The notes: a model not told the origin generated them from the sequence alone. A stretch of 64,000 bases of DNA from Plantago ovata (GCA_028274465.1 CM051456.1:20803033-20867032), one strand, 5' to 3'. Positions 1-12,069 are shown, counted from the stretch's first letter. Program-made: numbers and translations.

Positions 1-1080
1 CAGCTGCGTCACGCATGGCGAGATGCAGCTGAAGCTATTTATTATTATTCTTTTTTTTTTTATGTTTTGTTATTCAGTGGGGAAAAATATTTTAATTTAA
101 AAATAAATGAGAAAAGATAAAGTAAATTTGGGTTTGATATAACTTGATTGTGGAAATAACATGGCCAGACTTAATACTTTGTTTATTATTGGAGATGGTC
201 TAAGGTTTGGATCGAAGACAAGAAATTACATTAACTTCAATAATGGTACGTGATTGACAATGATTATAGTGGAGAAATGTAAAAAATTTACTTGGTCTTG
301 GCTTAAAAGTGGTTGTGTTCTGGTGTCTTTTAATTCTTGCCCTTCTTTCTCGGATTTGTTGTGAGAACCTATTTTGTGTATAGGTCTATGATCGACTTTC
401 ATAGATTTTGTTAGGAGCTTGGCCAATTGGAGGGAGTGTCGTACTTTTGATGTCGAGCATTCCTCATGATCTTTGAACTCTTGATCTTGGATAAAAAATT
501 TACTTTCTGTCCAAAAAGAAATAACAATAATAATAATTGAACTTCTTTCCAGAAAAAGAAAAACTTATTGCAAGTTTGCAACTGATAAAAAACACCAGAA
601 GCTTCCAGTTTTAAGTTAGACCTTAGTATTATTACACACCACACCAACAACTTTAAAATAGGAAGCTACTAGCTTATTCTCAAGAAGTCTGGTTCTCCAT
701 TTTCCTTTATTTCCTGAACTCGAAATGAAATTAAATAGTATAACTAAACTAACTAAAAGGAACCGACATGCATAACTTTTTTTTAATTCATCATAAACTC
801 ATTTATGTATGACTTGCACAAATTCATCAACACAAAAATTAGTATCTCGAGTCATTTTCCAATTTCCAGTAGATCTACTACTACTAGTCGTTTTCCCTTC
901 CTCATTCCCGCTTTACAAAAACACCACAAAAAATACTACTATCAATAGTTCGAGGAGCCCACTCATAGATCAACCGCCCTAATTTCTTATCTCTACGTCC
1001 AACTTGGATTCTTCTTTTAATTTTTCCTTTCTTTCTTTCTGTCTTCATGCTTCTTGACTAAGTTGCTATTTGCATTTTCA
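1..1080. other. Intergenic DNA upstream of stachyose synthase
   Basis: AT-rich sequence with no reading frame that resembles a known protein. Short open frames here are low-complexity. The last few hundred bases are presumably the promoter of the downstream gene, but only the TATA box (listed separately) can be pointed to with confidence. Confidence 0.5.
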
Positions 1081-1085
1081 GTGCC

Positions 1086-1093
1086 TATATATA
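1086..1093 (+). promoter_or_regulatory. Probable TATA box of the stachyose synthase gene
   Basis: TATATATA lies about 260 bases before the start codon and is followed by a pyrimidine-rich leader that repeats CTCTGTTTTCC-like blocks. A start of transcription near 1115-1125 would give a leader of about 230 bases. This is inferred from position and consensus only. Confidence 0.45.
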
Positions 1094-1350
1094 CCCACCT
1101 TCTCTTGACATTTCCCTGTATCTCATCAACATTCAGCTCTTTTCTCCCTTTGCTGCTTCATATTTCATAAAACAGACAACAAAAAAACACAACAGATTAA
1201 TTTCATTTTGTTATAAGTATCCATGTATATTAACAATAACAGTAATAACTAACTTCACTTGCTTCACTCAGTATTACAAGTTAAATTTCAAATTTCATAA
1301 CTCTGTTTTCCCCTGTTTACTTACTCTGTTTTCCTCTGTTTCCCATCGCC

Positions 1351-4300
1351 ATGGCACCTCCACATGATTCCATCAACTCAACCTCCAACTTAATGAAATT
1401 CAGCAAACGTGACAACTTCTTCGACCTATCCGACGGAAAACTCTCCGTGAAAGACGTCCCGCTACTCTCCGAAGTTCCATTCAATGTCACCTTCAAAAGC
1501 TTCTCATCCGTATGCCAATCGTCCGAGGCACCCTTTCCCCTGTTCCAGCGAGCGCAGTCCACGTCCTTCAAAGGCGGTTTCCTCGGGTTCAGCCAGAAAG
1601 AATCCTCGGACCGCCTGGTAAACTCCCTCGGGAAGTTCCAGGACAGGGAATTCGTTAGCATTTTCAGGTTCAAAACATGGTGGTCCACTCAATGGGTTGG
1701 AACGTCCGGTTCTGACCTCCAAATGGAGACTCAGTGGATCATACTCAACGTCCCCGAAACAAAATCATACGTTCTCATAATGCCAATCATCGAGGGTAAG
1801 CACAGGTCAGCTCTCTTCCCGGGAAAAGATGATCATGTGCTAATTTGCGCCGAGAGTGGCTCAACTACTGCAAAATCATCTACCTTTGACACGATTGCTT
1901 ACGTCCACGTGTCGGATAATCCCTACAATTTGATGAAAGAGGCCTACACGGCTGTTCGTGTTCACCTCAACACCTTCAAGCTTATTGAGGAGAAATCAGC
2001 ACCGCCTTTGGTGAATAAGTTTGGTTGGTGTACGTGGGATGCCTTTTATCTATCGGTGGAGCCTGCCGGAATTTGGCATGGACTGGAAGAATTTTCCAAT
2101 GGAGGGCTAACACCGCGGTTTTTAATCATTGATGATGGTTGGCAGAGTATCAATTTTGATGATCAGGAACCGAACGAGGATGCAAAGAATCTTGTTTTAG
2201 GAGGGACTCAGATGACTGCTAGGCTTCACAGGCTTAGCGAGTGCGATAAATTCCGAAAATATAGAAGTGGGTTGATGTTGGGTGATAATAGGCCACATTT
2301 TGATCCCAAGAAGCCCAAGCAGCTGATCAATAAGGCGATTGAGATCGAATTTGCAGAAAAAGCACGTGATAAGGCAGCTAAAGCCGGCGTTAACGATTTG
2401 TCAAAATATGATGCCAAGGTTGATATTAAATCTCATTGTCCTTTCATTATGTGTTGACAATTAAAGACACTTCAGATTTACTAACCTCTGTTTCCTCTGT
2501 TTGCTCTGTTTTCAATAGGTCGAGAAATTGAAAAAGGAATTGGATGACATGTTTGGAGGTGGTGAAAAAGAAGTGAAGTCGAGTGAGAGTAACGGGTATG
2601 CGAATGGCGGTTGCGAGTTGTCTGAGAATTCTGGTCTGAGGGCGTTTACGAAAGATTTGAGGTCGAACTTTAAAGGACTAGACGATATATACGTTTGGCA
2701 TGCATTATGTGGTGCTTGGGGAGGGGTTAGGCCAGGAGCAACTCATTTGAACTCCAAGATCATTCCCTGCAAGTTGTCACCTGGACTTGATGGAACCATG
2801 AGTGATCTTGCTGTGGTGAAGATCGTCGAAGGTTCAGTCGGACTAGTTGATCCGGATCAGGCGGAGGATTTTTACGATTCGATGCACTCTTACCTTGCTG
2901 AGGTTGGAATCACAGGAGTTAAAGTGGATGTCATTCATGTAAGTAATATCTCACAATCTATCATATAATAGCATACTATGTTTTGTTACTTGTTTCATTT
3001 AGATATATTAAGTTGTATATATATGTTGAATAGGATCTTGAGTATGTTAGTGAAGAGTATGGAGGCAGAGTTGAGCTTGCAAAGGCTTACTATAAGGGGC
3101 TTTCAAAATCACTTGCTAAGAATTTCTATGGAAGTGGACTTATTGCTAGCATGCAACAATGCAATGACTTCTTTCTACTTGGAACTCAACAAATATCCAT
3201 GGGAAGAGTTGGTAATATCTCTTTCTAAAAATATGTTCTTTGTTTTCTTAATTTAACCTAGTAAGTTCTTTACTTTATTTCACATTATATTGAACTTCTA
3301 TTGATCAGTGAACCTTTGCCATTCCAATTAGGGGATGACTTCTGGTTCCAGGATCCTAATGGTGACCCAATGGGAGTTTATTGGTTACAAGGGGTCCATA
3401 TGATTCACTGTGCTTACAATAGCCTTTGGATGGGTCAAATAATCCATCCAGATTGGGACATGTTTCAGTCAGATCATCTTTGTGCAAAATTTCATGCTGG
3501 GTCAAGAGCTATTTGTGGAGGTCCTGTGTATGTTAGTGACTCTTTGGGTGGTCATAACTTTGACCTTTTAAGCAAGCTGGTTTTCCCTGACAGCACAATC
3601 CCCAAGTGTGTCCATTTTGCTCTCCCAACAAGAGACTGCATTTTCAAGAACCCTCTCTTTGATAGCAAAACTATCCTCAAGATATGGAACATCAATAAGG
3701 TCACTGTTGCACTATGTTTGTCATTTGCCTATCAATATAAGTGCTACTGTGTTTTGTTTAACGAGGTTCATGATTTGACATCTATTATCTATTTACTTTA
3801 CAGTACGGAGGCGTAATTGGAGCTTTCAACTGCCAAGGAGCGGGATGGGACCCCAAGGAAAAGAGGATCAAGGGATATTCACAATGTTACAAGCCAACTT
3901 CCGGAACGGTTCATGTTACCGACATTGAATTTGATCAAAAGAGCGAAGCAACCGAACTGGGAAAAGCTGAGGAATACGCAGTATACCTCTGTGAGGCAGA
4001 AAAACTGTTCTTATCGACTCCAGAAGCAGATCCCATCCCAATCACCATCCAACCATCTACATTCGAGATTTTCAGCTTCGTCCCAATCAAAAAACTCGCT
4101 AATGGGACTAAGTTTGCCCCAATAGGCCTAACCAACTTGTTTAACAGCGGAGGAACAGTTCAAGGAATCGTGTATGATGAGGTCGTGGCCAAGATTGAAG
4201 TTAAGGGAGGAGGAAATTTCTTGGCTTATTCTAGTGTTTCGCCAAGGAAAGCCTACTTGAACGGAGCCGAGAACATGTTCAAGTGGTCTGATGATGGGAA

Positions 4301-4367
4301 GCTGGAGATGTATGTTCCCTGGAATGAGGAGTTTGGTGGCATTTCTAATGTAGCCTTTGTTTTCTAA
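1351..4367 (+). CDS. STS: Stachyose synthase (glycoside hydrolase family 36 galactosyltransferase), five exons
   Basis: Joining 1351-2418, 2519-2938, 3034-3211, 3332-3699 and 3804-4367 gives one uninterrupted protein of about 865 residues; every junction is GT-AG and in phase. The family transfers galactose from galactinol to raffinose, making stachyose, the phloem-transport and storage sugar of the raffinose series. Visible hallmarks are FGWCTWDAFY and IIDDGWQ in the barrel, KVDVIH with the likely nucleophile Asp near residue 493, RVGDDFW with the likely acid/base Asp near 557-558, then NKYGGVIGAFNCQGAGWDP and a C-terminal beta domain ending NVAFVF. A charged insert of about 80-90 residues around residues 285-375, beginning VLGGTQMTARLHR, is typical of stachyose synthases and absent from shorter raffinose synthases (about 780 residues), so stachyose synthase is the better name. 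The gene looks intact. No signal peptide is visible, fitting a cytosolic enzyme. The start ATG is the first in the leader and sits in a plant-like context (GCCATGGC). Confidence 0.95.
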
Positions 4368-4521
4368 AGTGTATGATGCATAGTACATTGGTTTGTAATA
4401 TTTTGTTATTAACATCCCCCCATATATGGACCATTGTGTTAAGGCCAGAATCGGATTAATGGTTGTGGGATGTTAAGTTTGATTGAGATTATGCTGTACT
4501 TGTTCTTTCAATTTAATTCCT

Positions 4522-4719
4522 TGTTCATTTTGTATAAAAGTGGTGATTCAACTTTTTTATTTATGAAGAAAATGCTTGTTCTTTAATTGAAATCTACATG
4601 TTTTTCATTTCATGCCACTATGTTCATTTTGTATAAAAGTGGTGATTCAACTTTTTTATTTATGAAGAAAATGCTTGTTCTTTAATTGAAATCTACATGT
4701 TTTTCATTTCATGTCACTA
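4522..4719. repeat. 99-bp tandem duplication between stachyose synthase and the LINE
   Basis: The block starting TGTTCATTTTGTATAAAAGT at 4522 is repeated at 4621 with essentially one difference (GCCACTA versus GTCACTA). The second copy runs directly into the truncated LINE. It may be part of the 3' untranslated or termination region of the upstream gene. Confidence 0.9.
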
Positions 4720-4721
4720 TC

Positions 4722-6910
4722 TTTTCATCCTCTGCCAAGAACTACTGGTTCATTTGATCCAGCAAAAAGTTGATCATAAGATATTCAGTGCCTTAAAACC
4801 TTTTAGAAATGGGCCTACCATACCCATTCTTTGCTTTGCCGATGACTGCTTGCTGTTTGCCCGTGCCTCCAAAAAATCGGCTAGAGAAATAGCTAAAACG
4901 CTAGATGACTATGCACAAGCCTCTGGGCAAAAAGTGTGCTGAAAAAAGAGTAGAATTCTATTCTCTCCCAATACTCCAGTGCCAAAAAAACAACAGATTT
5001 CACAACTCCTAGGAGTTATTCATAATAAACGGAAGGATAAATATCTTGGTTTGCCTTTCCTTTTGGGCAAAAAGAAGAGTGACTTCTTTGAAGACACGAT
5101 TGATAAAGTTTCCAAAAGAATCAACATATGGTACTCTAAGTTTCTGTCATATGCAGGACGGCTCACCCTTATTAAGTCTGTCTCCTCCACTATTCCGTCC
5201 TTCTGTATGTCAGTTACCAAAGTACCTGAACATACCATAAATCAAATTGAGAAAATCAATAGACATTTCCTTTGGAATGGCATTCAACATGAAAAGAAAA
5301 AAGGGAAAGTTAATTGGGCTACTGTCTGTTCTCCAAAAGAAGCTGGTGGGTTGGGAATCAGGAATTTACATGTTTTAAACAAAGCTTTTCTTCTGAAACA
5401 CTTGTGGAATCTTCTTCACCACTCAAACTCTCTCTGGTTTTCAGTTTATAAAACAAAGTATTTTCCTAATTCCCTAATCCTAGAAGCTCAGGCTAAACCC
5501 CAACATAGTTGGTTTTGGAAAAATCTTGTCAAATTAAAAGAAGACTTTCTAAGTGGATTGGCTTTGAAAATTGGCTCGGGGAGGCAAACTAGATTTTGGG
5601 AAGATAAATGGTGTAACAATAAGTACCTAAAAGATTACACCAATTTACCTTTCCAACCTAACTTGCCCGTCCAAACTTTTATTGAACAACAAGCCTGGAA
5701 CATCCCTCTTTTACAAAATACTCTCCCTTTTGAGTTAGTTCATGAGATTATGGGAATTCCCATACCTGTTGATCCACAAAATGACTCCATAATTTGGAAT
5801 CAAACTCAAAATGGGATTTTCACCATTAAAAGTGCTTATAATATGTTGTCTCAACAACATGAACACATAGGGCCTCAATGGCCTTGGAAACAAATATGGG
5901 AGCTTAAAATCTTGCCCAGAATTCGTTTCTTTACTTGGTTGGTTGTGTTAGATAGACTCCCGACAGCAAGCTTCCTAGCCGCGCACAACATCATACCAAA
6001 TCCCATTTGCTCACTTTGCCAAAAAGAACCAGAAACACTCCACCACCTCTTTTGTACTTGCATCACCTTTAAACCTCTCCGAGATCAATTCCTCACTACG
6101 CCAAATAATTTTAGTACCACTCCCTTACCGAACATTATCTTTCATACCTTGGATAACAAAAAGAAAATACACTTCATTTTGCTAAGTTGGCTTATATGGC
6201 AAATCAGAAATGAAAAACTTTTCAAAAATATTAACTTTGATCTGTATAAAGCAAAAATGAGGTTTTGTCATTTGTTACGAGATCATGATGACATATCACA
6301 ACAGCAAATCCCCACGACACAACAACATAAGCTCTGCAGATGGCAGCCTCCACCTTTGGGTTTTGTGTGCTTAAACATAGATGGATCATTCGATCCACTA
6401 TCAGGCTTGGCCGAAGCAGGAGCCATTATTAGAAATCATCAAGGAAAATTTATTATTGCGGCCGCAAAATTCCTAGGAAAATCATCAGCACTTATGGCTG
6501 AGTTCTATGCCCTACAACTTGGCCTTACATTATGCACAAATATTTTATGCTCAAAAGTTATAGTACAAACTGACTCTAAAACTCTTGTGCAATGTCTTAA
6601 CAGGGGGAGAGCAGCAGGGGTTCTACAAAACGTACTCTTGCAGGACGCTATTAGAACAATGGACCGGCTGGAAAGTTTCAAGGTGGACTTTTTGTATAGG
6701 AAATGTAACGGAGCAGCTGATAAGCTAGCAAACGAAGCAAGGAAAAGAACTTTTGGACAAGATTTGCCTTTTGAAAATCATTCAAATACTTTTGTGTGGG
6801 ATTTACCCCCAACTTGGTTATGTAATATTATTAACTCAGATAATTCTGCTACTTATATTCGGTCTGTAACGAACTCTTTATCAATTTAAATGCAATCTTC
6901 AGTTTCGAAA
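4722..6910 (+). mobile_element. 5'-truncated LINE with RT tail, zinc-binding domain and RNase H domain
   Basis: Two frames separated by a stop (TGA at 4940-4942) and a short gap read as the second half of an L1-clade ORF2. The first (to 4942) holds PILCFADDCLLFARAS, the FADD form of the reverse transcriptase catalytic box. The second (4979-6889, 636 residues) begins inside the RT thumb (YLGLPFLLGKKK, GRLTLIKSV), then a zf-RVT-like segment with ICSLCQKEPETLHHLFC, then a type I RNase H domain with LNIDGSF, MAEFYALQLG and VQTDSKTLVQ carrying the expected D, E and D, and a late Asp in AADKLANEA. A short A-rich tail (GAAAAAGAAAAAAGAA) follows the stop. The endonuclease and fingers regions are missing, so it is a dead 5'-truncated copy, about 350 bases downstream of stachyose synthase in the same orientation. 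The long surviving frame suggests a fairly recent insertion. Confidence 0.92.
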
Positions 6911-7335
6911 AAGAAAAAAGAAGGTAAATAGTACTAGTGACAATGTAAAAATTATAATATTATTGATTAATTGACGTTAAACCAAACTCTTAAGTAGGTA
7001 TGGCCTACCCTGGCCGACTTGCTAGTTGTTGTTAAGTAGTGCAAGCATTAATGAATAAATTATGAAAATGAAACATTCGGTAGTTATTTGACTCGCGGGA
7101 TCGTAGAGAAAATCTAAGCACAGGTTTGATTTAACGGTACATGCGATGTAACCCTTGGTATGTATATTTTGTGCTTCCTTACATGCATGCAACAAGTTGC
7201 TCCTTTGAATGATCCATTTTTCTCACTTGTCCTTGTGGTCTTCATCGATATGATTATGGTGTTCCGAGTAGCGCACCGGACCCTAACAGGCCTACTGAGG
7301 TTGAGTTTGTATTTTATATTTAAAAAGAAAGAAAA
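6911..7335. other. Intergenic DNA, nothing recognised
   Basis: AT-rich sequence without a coding frame or repeat that I recognise. Confidence 0.4.
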
Positions 7336-7337
7336 AC

Positions 7338-7660
7338 TTCAGTTTTTTTTTTAAACGGCTAAAAAAAATTTATTAATAAAAGACAAAGCATATGAAATGA
7401 TTGGGAACAATTACAAAAACAAAAAGGAAACGAGACCAACACCTTCACCAGCTAACATTAACCGAATTCAACATCGGTACCAAAACCTAACCCAAACCTT
7501 GCGATATAATCCAAACAATCAAAATCTTACATTAAGACCCAAAACCAAGCAAACAACAGATATATCAACGAACCCATAGCCACCGACTTAACAACACCTT
7601 AGACTTTTTGTAGAAACTGCACCATAACCTCTACCCCCACTGTCACATTTTAATTACTAG
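7338..7660 (-). mobile_element. LINE 3' end fragment (5'-truncated)
   Basis: On the minus strand this reads as the 3' tail of a plant LINE: T-rich untranslated sequence, TTTTTGTTTTTGTAATTG, then TTTTATTAATAAATTTTTTT and a terminal A-run (T-run on the plus strand at 7342-7351). The layout matches the second LINE tail at 54.76 kb. No coding part remains. Confidence 0.55.
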
Positions 7661-8666
7661 AAAATTTTCCTTTCTCTTAAAACATAATTAGTGGACGACG
7701 TCATATGATGTTGGACGGACGACATTGGTTCCGTGCTATTCAACAGGGTGTGACATCTAGTAATATACTCCATGCATGAATTTGTAGCACTTAGGCTTTA
7801 GCCTTTAGCTAGTATTCAGCTTCATACATTTAAGGTTAAGGATAAATCTAGATTTTCTTTTATTAAAATGAAAATATTAAGAAATTATACAATTCAGTAT
7901 GCAGCATAATATCATAGCCTATGAATTACTATTAGCTACCTAAATACCTAATTGTGAGTCGAGTTTAGTTCGGAGCCTTATCATCAAGTGCTGCTTGACA
8001 TGTACAATTATTGAAGTCGAGTTCAATTCTTATCCAACTTACAAGCTATATCGCAAACGGTTCAGAAACAACTAATTTAAATTTAATCATTATTACAAGC
8101 TCAGTTGGTGAAATTCTTCTATAGTTGGTGAAATATTGAAGTAATTAATCTTTTTGAAGTTACAAAATAAAAATAAATTACGAACTCAGTTGGCGAAAAT
8201 TCAAAGTAAAAGAAACGTAACCCCTAAGAATTCAGTAGTAGGAGTCCAGTCTAACCAAATGTTGACTGGAGAGAAATTGTTGGCCGGTTACTACTGTTGT
8301 TGTTTGAGATCTACTGAATCTAGAGGTTGAACATGATGATCTCGACGTCGATTAAGGATAAAATTGAAGGGTCCCATGCACCATATCATAAACAAACCGA
8401 CCTAACTACCCAAATTTAAAGCAGTTATATTTTACTACGTACCACGTACGCAATTCCTGGACCAACCGTTGAACTAACGAACTTAACCGACTTCAGATAT
8501 TTTTATCTCCCACGTACGTACCTAGCTAGGGCTTGAATTTGATAGATTGATTTTCATTCTTATTCAAGGAAAAAAAAGAAAAAAAGAAAAAACAAAGGAG
8601 AGCAGCCATGAAAGAAATTCTTAATTTGAACTTGAACAAGGAAAATGTTCTCACCGATCGAGTAAG
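7661..8666. other. Intergenic DNA, nothing recognised
   Basis: AT-rich, with no recognisable coding frame. A few palindromic short motifs such as GACGTC occur but cannot be assigned a role. Confidence 0.4.
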
Positions 8667-8862
8667 CAGGGGCGGAGCCAGGGGTGCCGCCCGGGGCGTC
8701 CCCAAAAAAAATTCTTAGCTACGATTTTTTTAATTTTTTTTATAGATAAATTTTACGATTTTTCAAATTTGGCCTCTCACGATCTTAAAAAAAATAATAT
8801 ATATATAATTTCGTCCCCCAATCTCAATTATATATATATGATTTTTTTTAAGTAAGGTATAT
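8667..8862. mobile_element. hAT-like MITE or its remnant (GGGGCGGAGCCAGG terminus)
   Basis: Begins CAGGGGCGGAGCCAGGGG and continues with ACGATTTTT-rich sequence. The same style of terminus and interior is seen in the element at 54193-54378, which has both ends. A matching right terminus is not clear here, so this is probably a decayed or one-ended copy. Confidence 0.4.
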
Positions 8863-8987
8863 ATATTCACCAGCTTGTGCTTGAGCTTTCATGCACGGGA
8901 CCCTGCCAACTGCAACTACAATGATATTGCAATTAACCGACAAAGAAATTTGTTTATGTTCCATTGCTCTTTTCTCCTCTCTATATT

Positions 8988-9236
8988 CCCTCTGTCCCGC
9001 TATAAATTATCCACTTTGATTTCTTCGATCAACAACTTTCAACTTTGACTCCGATTACTCTTAAACTATATTGGTAAAATATTTAAAAAAATTATATTAT
9101 GAAAATACAGATCCTAAAGTTTAATAATATAATTTATTAAATATTTTATCATTATAGTTTAAGAATAATCGAGAGTCAAAGTTGAAAGTTGTTGACCTAA
9201 AAAGTTAAAACGGTTAATTTATAACGGGAGATAGGG
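8988..9236. mobile_element. Stowaway-like MITE, long hairpin
   Basis: About 250 bases with inverted ends: left CCCTCTGTCCCGCTATAAAT, right complement CCCTATCTCCCGTTATAAAT. The arms continue as near-perfect complements (CAACAACTTTCAACTTTGAC on each arm), so the whole element can fold into one hairpin. The CTCCCTC/TCCCG ends are of the Stowaway (Tc1/mariner-derived) kind. Confidence 0.75.
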
Positions 9237-9284
9237 CTTCGGACCTTATTTATGGTTGCTCACAAACTGTACGGATGCTATATA

Positions 9285-9540
9285 CTTCCTCCGGAAACTT
9301 AATAGTTTTACACTTTATTTTTGTTGACTTTTCGATGTCCGGTTTGACCTCAAATTAATAATAACTCGTTACGAAAAGATAGTTTAAAAAATTATATTAT
9401 GAAAGTATACTTCTTATATTTGTATAATATAACATTTAAAATTAATTTTTTCATAATCAATTATGATTAATTTGAGGTCAAACCGAACATAAAAAAGTCA
9501 ACAAAAACAAAGTGTAAAACTATTAAGTTTTCGGAGGAAG
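9285..9540. mobile_element. Stowaway-like MITE with TA target duplication
   Basis: Ends CTTCCTCCGGAAACTTAATA and, on the complement, CTTCCTCCGAAAACTTAATA. TA sits immediately outside both ends (9283-9284 and 9541-9542), the hallmark of Tc1/mariner-type insertion. Arms carry GTTTGACCTCAAATTAAT and its complement. Confidence 0.85.
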
Positions 9541-10303
9541 TAGTTAATTAGGTCTGACTGTCATCATTCTATATATAGTGCCAACCTTTAAGAGTTAATT
9601 TCCATACCATTAATTTCATGCCTTCAAACCGAGAGATACCATTAATTTCATGCCTTCAAACCGAGAGATTCCGATTTACGTTCAAATAGTTTAAACTTTA
9701 AAATTTTAACACGTACAAAGGAGCTTAGTTTGTCCAATACCTCTAGATTTGTAAAAACGATTCTGAAAAATACTTTCGGGCAAATTTACTATATACTATC
9801 TTACCGTAAAACATAGAAGATTCTTACATACTTATGTTTATCTTTATTCGTTGTTTACCTGTTGGCTAAAACTAGGACATTTTATTTGAGTGAATTGTAA
9901 TAAACACGTTGATGAAATAACAAAAAGTTGATGTCGTATTTCTCCCTGCCAGATGGCATTCTCGCCCAATCAAGATGATTTATGACCGATTCTATTCCGA
10001 CCCAGTCCATTTCTTTGTAGTGACAGAAATCCTAAATCGCGTGATATAATAAATTTAACACACAATTTAAAAGATTTCCCAATAAAAGAGTCAACAGATC
10101 TCCACATGAAGATCTTAATTCGATCGTTATTCACGGTACATCTTATAGAGAGATCTCAGCACGAACACTAATTTATTTATTGAAGGGCCAGGTTTTATTT
10201 TTATATATTGACGACCACGGCGCTATAAAGGGAAATTTCGAAAGGCTTTGCCCCACAATCACCCCTATGTTTTTTTAGGGTCGGTAAAGTTAAAAAGGTT
10301 ATT
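9541..10303. other. Intergenic DNA with a short local duplication
   Basis: No gene seen. The phrase CATTAATTTCATGCCTTCAA followed by ACCGAGAGAT is present twice in direct repeat near 9608-9670. Confidence 0.5.
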
Positions 10304-10535
10304 ATACTTACTCCGTCCACGAATAAGTTTCTCATTTATTTTGTTGATTTTTTTATCCTCCGTTTGACTTCCGGATTAATCATAAATTGTATCGGAAAAA
10401 TAATATTTAAACTTATATATATAATAGAAATCTTATATTTTCATAATATACTTTTCAAAATTATTTTTTCTGTATGAATTAGGATTAATTTAGAATAAAA
10501 CTGGATTATAAAACGGAAAACCTTTATACTCCTAA
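10304..10535. mobile_element. Diverged Stowaway-like MITE
   Basis: Left end TACTTACTCCGTCCACGAAT, with arms related to the 9285-9540 element (CCGTTTGACTTCCGGATTAAT against an imperfect complement on the right). The ends are degraded. It lies about 130 bases upstream of the E2-like gene and may be part of its promoter. Confidence 0.55.
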
Positions 10536-10663
10536 TCACAACCAACAACAACAACCATTCCCAACTATAATCCTAACTTCTATATATATAGTACTGTCAT
10601 ATTATATATAATACGTACTGTCATATTAATATTAATTGTGCAAACAAATAAAATTAGTTAACA

Positions 10664-11653
10664 ATGGAAGAAGTTGCTGAATCAATAACGACGAGGAGGG
10701 TTTATGGAGAAATTGAAGAAATAGTAGATGAAATTGACCTAAACTTTGAACGCTTCAGAAACTTTGACCAGATCCGTGAAGCTCCATTCGATCACCGTTT
10801 CATCTATGAGTACCGTGGGAACAGTTCAAGAAAAAGAATGGAGCAAGAATGGGACAAGCTCCAGAAAACTTTGCCCAACTCTCCGATTTTTGTTCGAATT
10901 TATGCCAACAGGACTAATCTGATGAGGGCCGTTATTATAGGTCCTCCAAACACGCCTTATCACCATGGCTTGTTCGTCTTTGACATATTTTTTCCACTGA
11001 ACTATCCTCAGAGTCCTCCAAAGATTCATCACCGTTCCTCGATTCCACAATACTTGAATAAGAATCAGGATGGTGGCGTTCCTGATTTTGACAAGTGGTT
11101 GGAAGAGCTGTGGTTTACGAAACTGAACTCAGATAGTATTTCAGATGTTCTTTTTGCTATATACAAGTCTTACTTGGGTTCGCCACCTTATTATCATACC
11201 AAGGGCAGCGGCGGAATGGAAATGGCTCGATCTCTGTTGTATTCTCACACGATAAGTTGTTTCATGGGTAAGTCACAACAATATCGTGACATAGAAAATA
11301 TGCAGGGGAACATATTGGAGTTGCAAGAGTATGATAAGGAAGCGTTATTGTATACGTGCAGGAAGATGATTGCGGATATAAGTGATCCTCCGGTGGGTTT
11401 CAGGGAATTCGTGCCAGGGTATTTTAGGAAACGGGCTCATGACATTCTGTGGAAGGTTAAGGAGAATATGGATGATAGCTATGTTATGTTCCAGCTGTTT
11501 GAGCATTTGTACAAGGTGTTAGGGGCTAATGGAACTTATGTTCAGCACTTCTCAGGTTTCTTGGAAGCCAAAAGAAACCAAGTAAAACTTATGAATGAAC
11601 AGCAGAGTGACGGGGTTATATCGTGGTTCAAGAAGAATATTTTTGATTTTTAA
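10664..11653 (+). CDS. E2-like protein of the UBC23/24/25 type lacking the catalytic cysteine segment
   Basis: A single uninterrupted frame of 329 residues from an ATG in a good context. The central part resembles the long plant E2 group that includes PHO2/UBC24: an MEQEWDKLQKTLP helix near residue 59, IFVRIYANRTNLMRAVIIG near 75-93, TPYHHGLFVFDIFFPLNYP near 97-114 and PPKIHH near 118-123. Downstream, GYFRKRAHDIL near 252-262 matches the helical end of this group. The HPN tripeptide and the Cys-bearing stretch (normally shortly after PPKV.Y, followed by a CLSLL-type sequence) are missing; only IPQYLNKNQDGGVPDFDKW is found, and the only cysteines are at 199 and 232. It can therefore not be a conventional ubiquitin-conjugating enzyme. 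It may be an inactive adaptor like UEV proteins, a decoy, or a decaying intronless copy. Full-length relatives are usually much longer. Confidence 0.7.
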   Translation: MEEVAESITTRRVYGEIEEIVDEIDLNFERFRNFDQIREAPFDHRFIYEYRGNSSRKRMEQEWDKLQKTLPNSPIFVRIYANRTNLMRAVIIGPPNTPYHHGLFVFDIFFPLNYPQSPPKIHHRSSIPQYLNKNQDGGVPDFDKWLEELWFTKLNSDSISDVLFAIYKSYLGSPPYYHTKGSGGMEMARSLLYSHTISCFMGKSQQYRDIENMQGNILELQEYDKEALLYTCRKMIADISDPPVGFREFVPGYFRKRAHDILWKVKENMDDSYVMFQLFEHLYKVLGANGTYVQHFSGFLEAKRNQVKLMNEQQSDGVISWFKKNIFDF

Positions 11654-12069
11654 ATTTAAGTGAGTTTTCGGTAGTGTTAGTGCGATTGTTTTTTTTATCT
11701 TTTAGGTATATTAATTCAGAGCATTTTCATAGTGTTAGTGCCATTGTTTTTATGGTGATGAAGCAAGAAAGTTTTCCTTATAAACATTGATTCTTAAATG
11801 CAATTGCTTTGATTCGTTTTATAACATAGCTGTCAAAATTACTAACTGTGCTCTTCCTATACAGAGATCTATGTTGACAAACTCCATAAGATTCTGTATG
11901 CGAAGTTGCGAACTTGTAACCAGGAAAAGAAGAATCATATGCAAACATTGTTTCCATGTAATAATACAAAGAGAAGTTTCAGGGCAAGGCTTATAAATGA
12001 ACACTTTAAAAACAGTCTGATATAACAAAAAAAAAGGCCTAGAAATCAATTAAAAACATGCAAGTGTTC
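11654..12069. other. Spacer between convergent genes
   Basis: Presumed 3' untranslated regions of the plus-strand E2-like gene and of the minus-strand gene ending at 12070. No independent coding signal seen. Confidence 0.45.

Noticed and set aside
1317-1722. Minus-strand frames opposite the stachyose synthase first exon
   Set aside because: They are antisense shadows of a strongly supported exon and resemble no protein.
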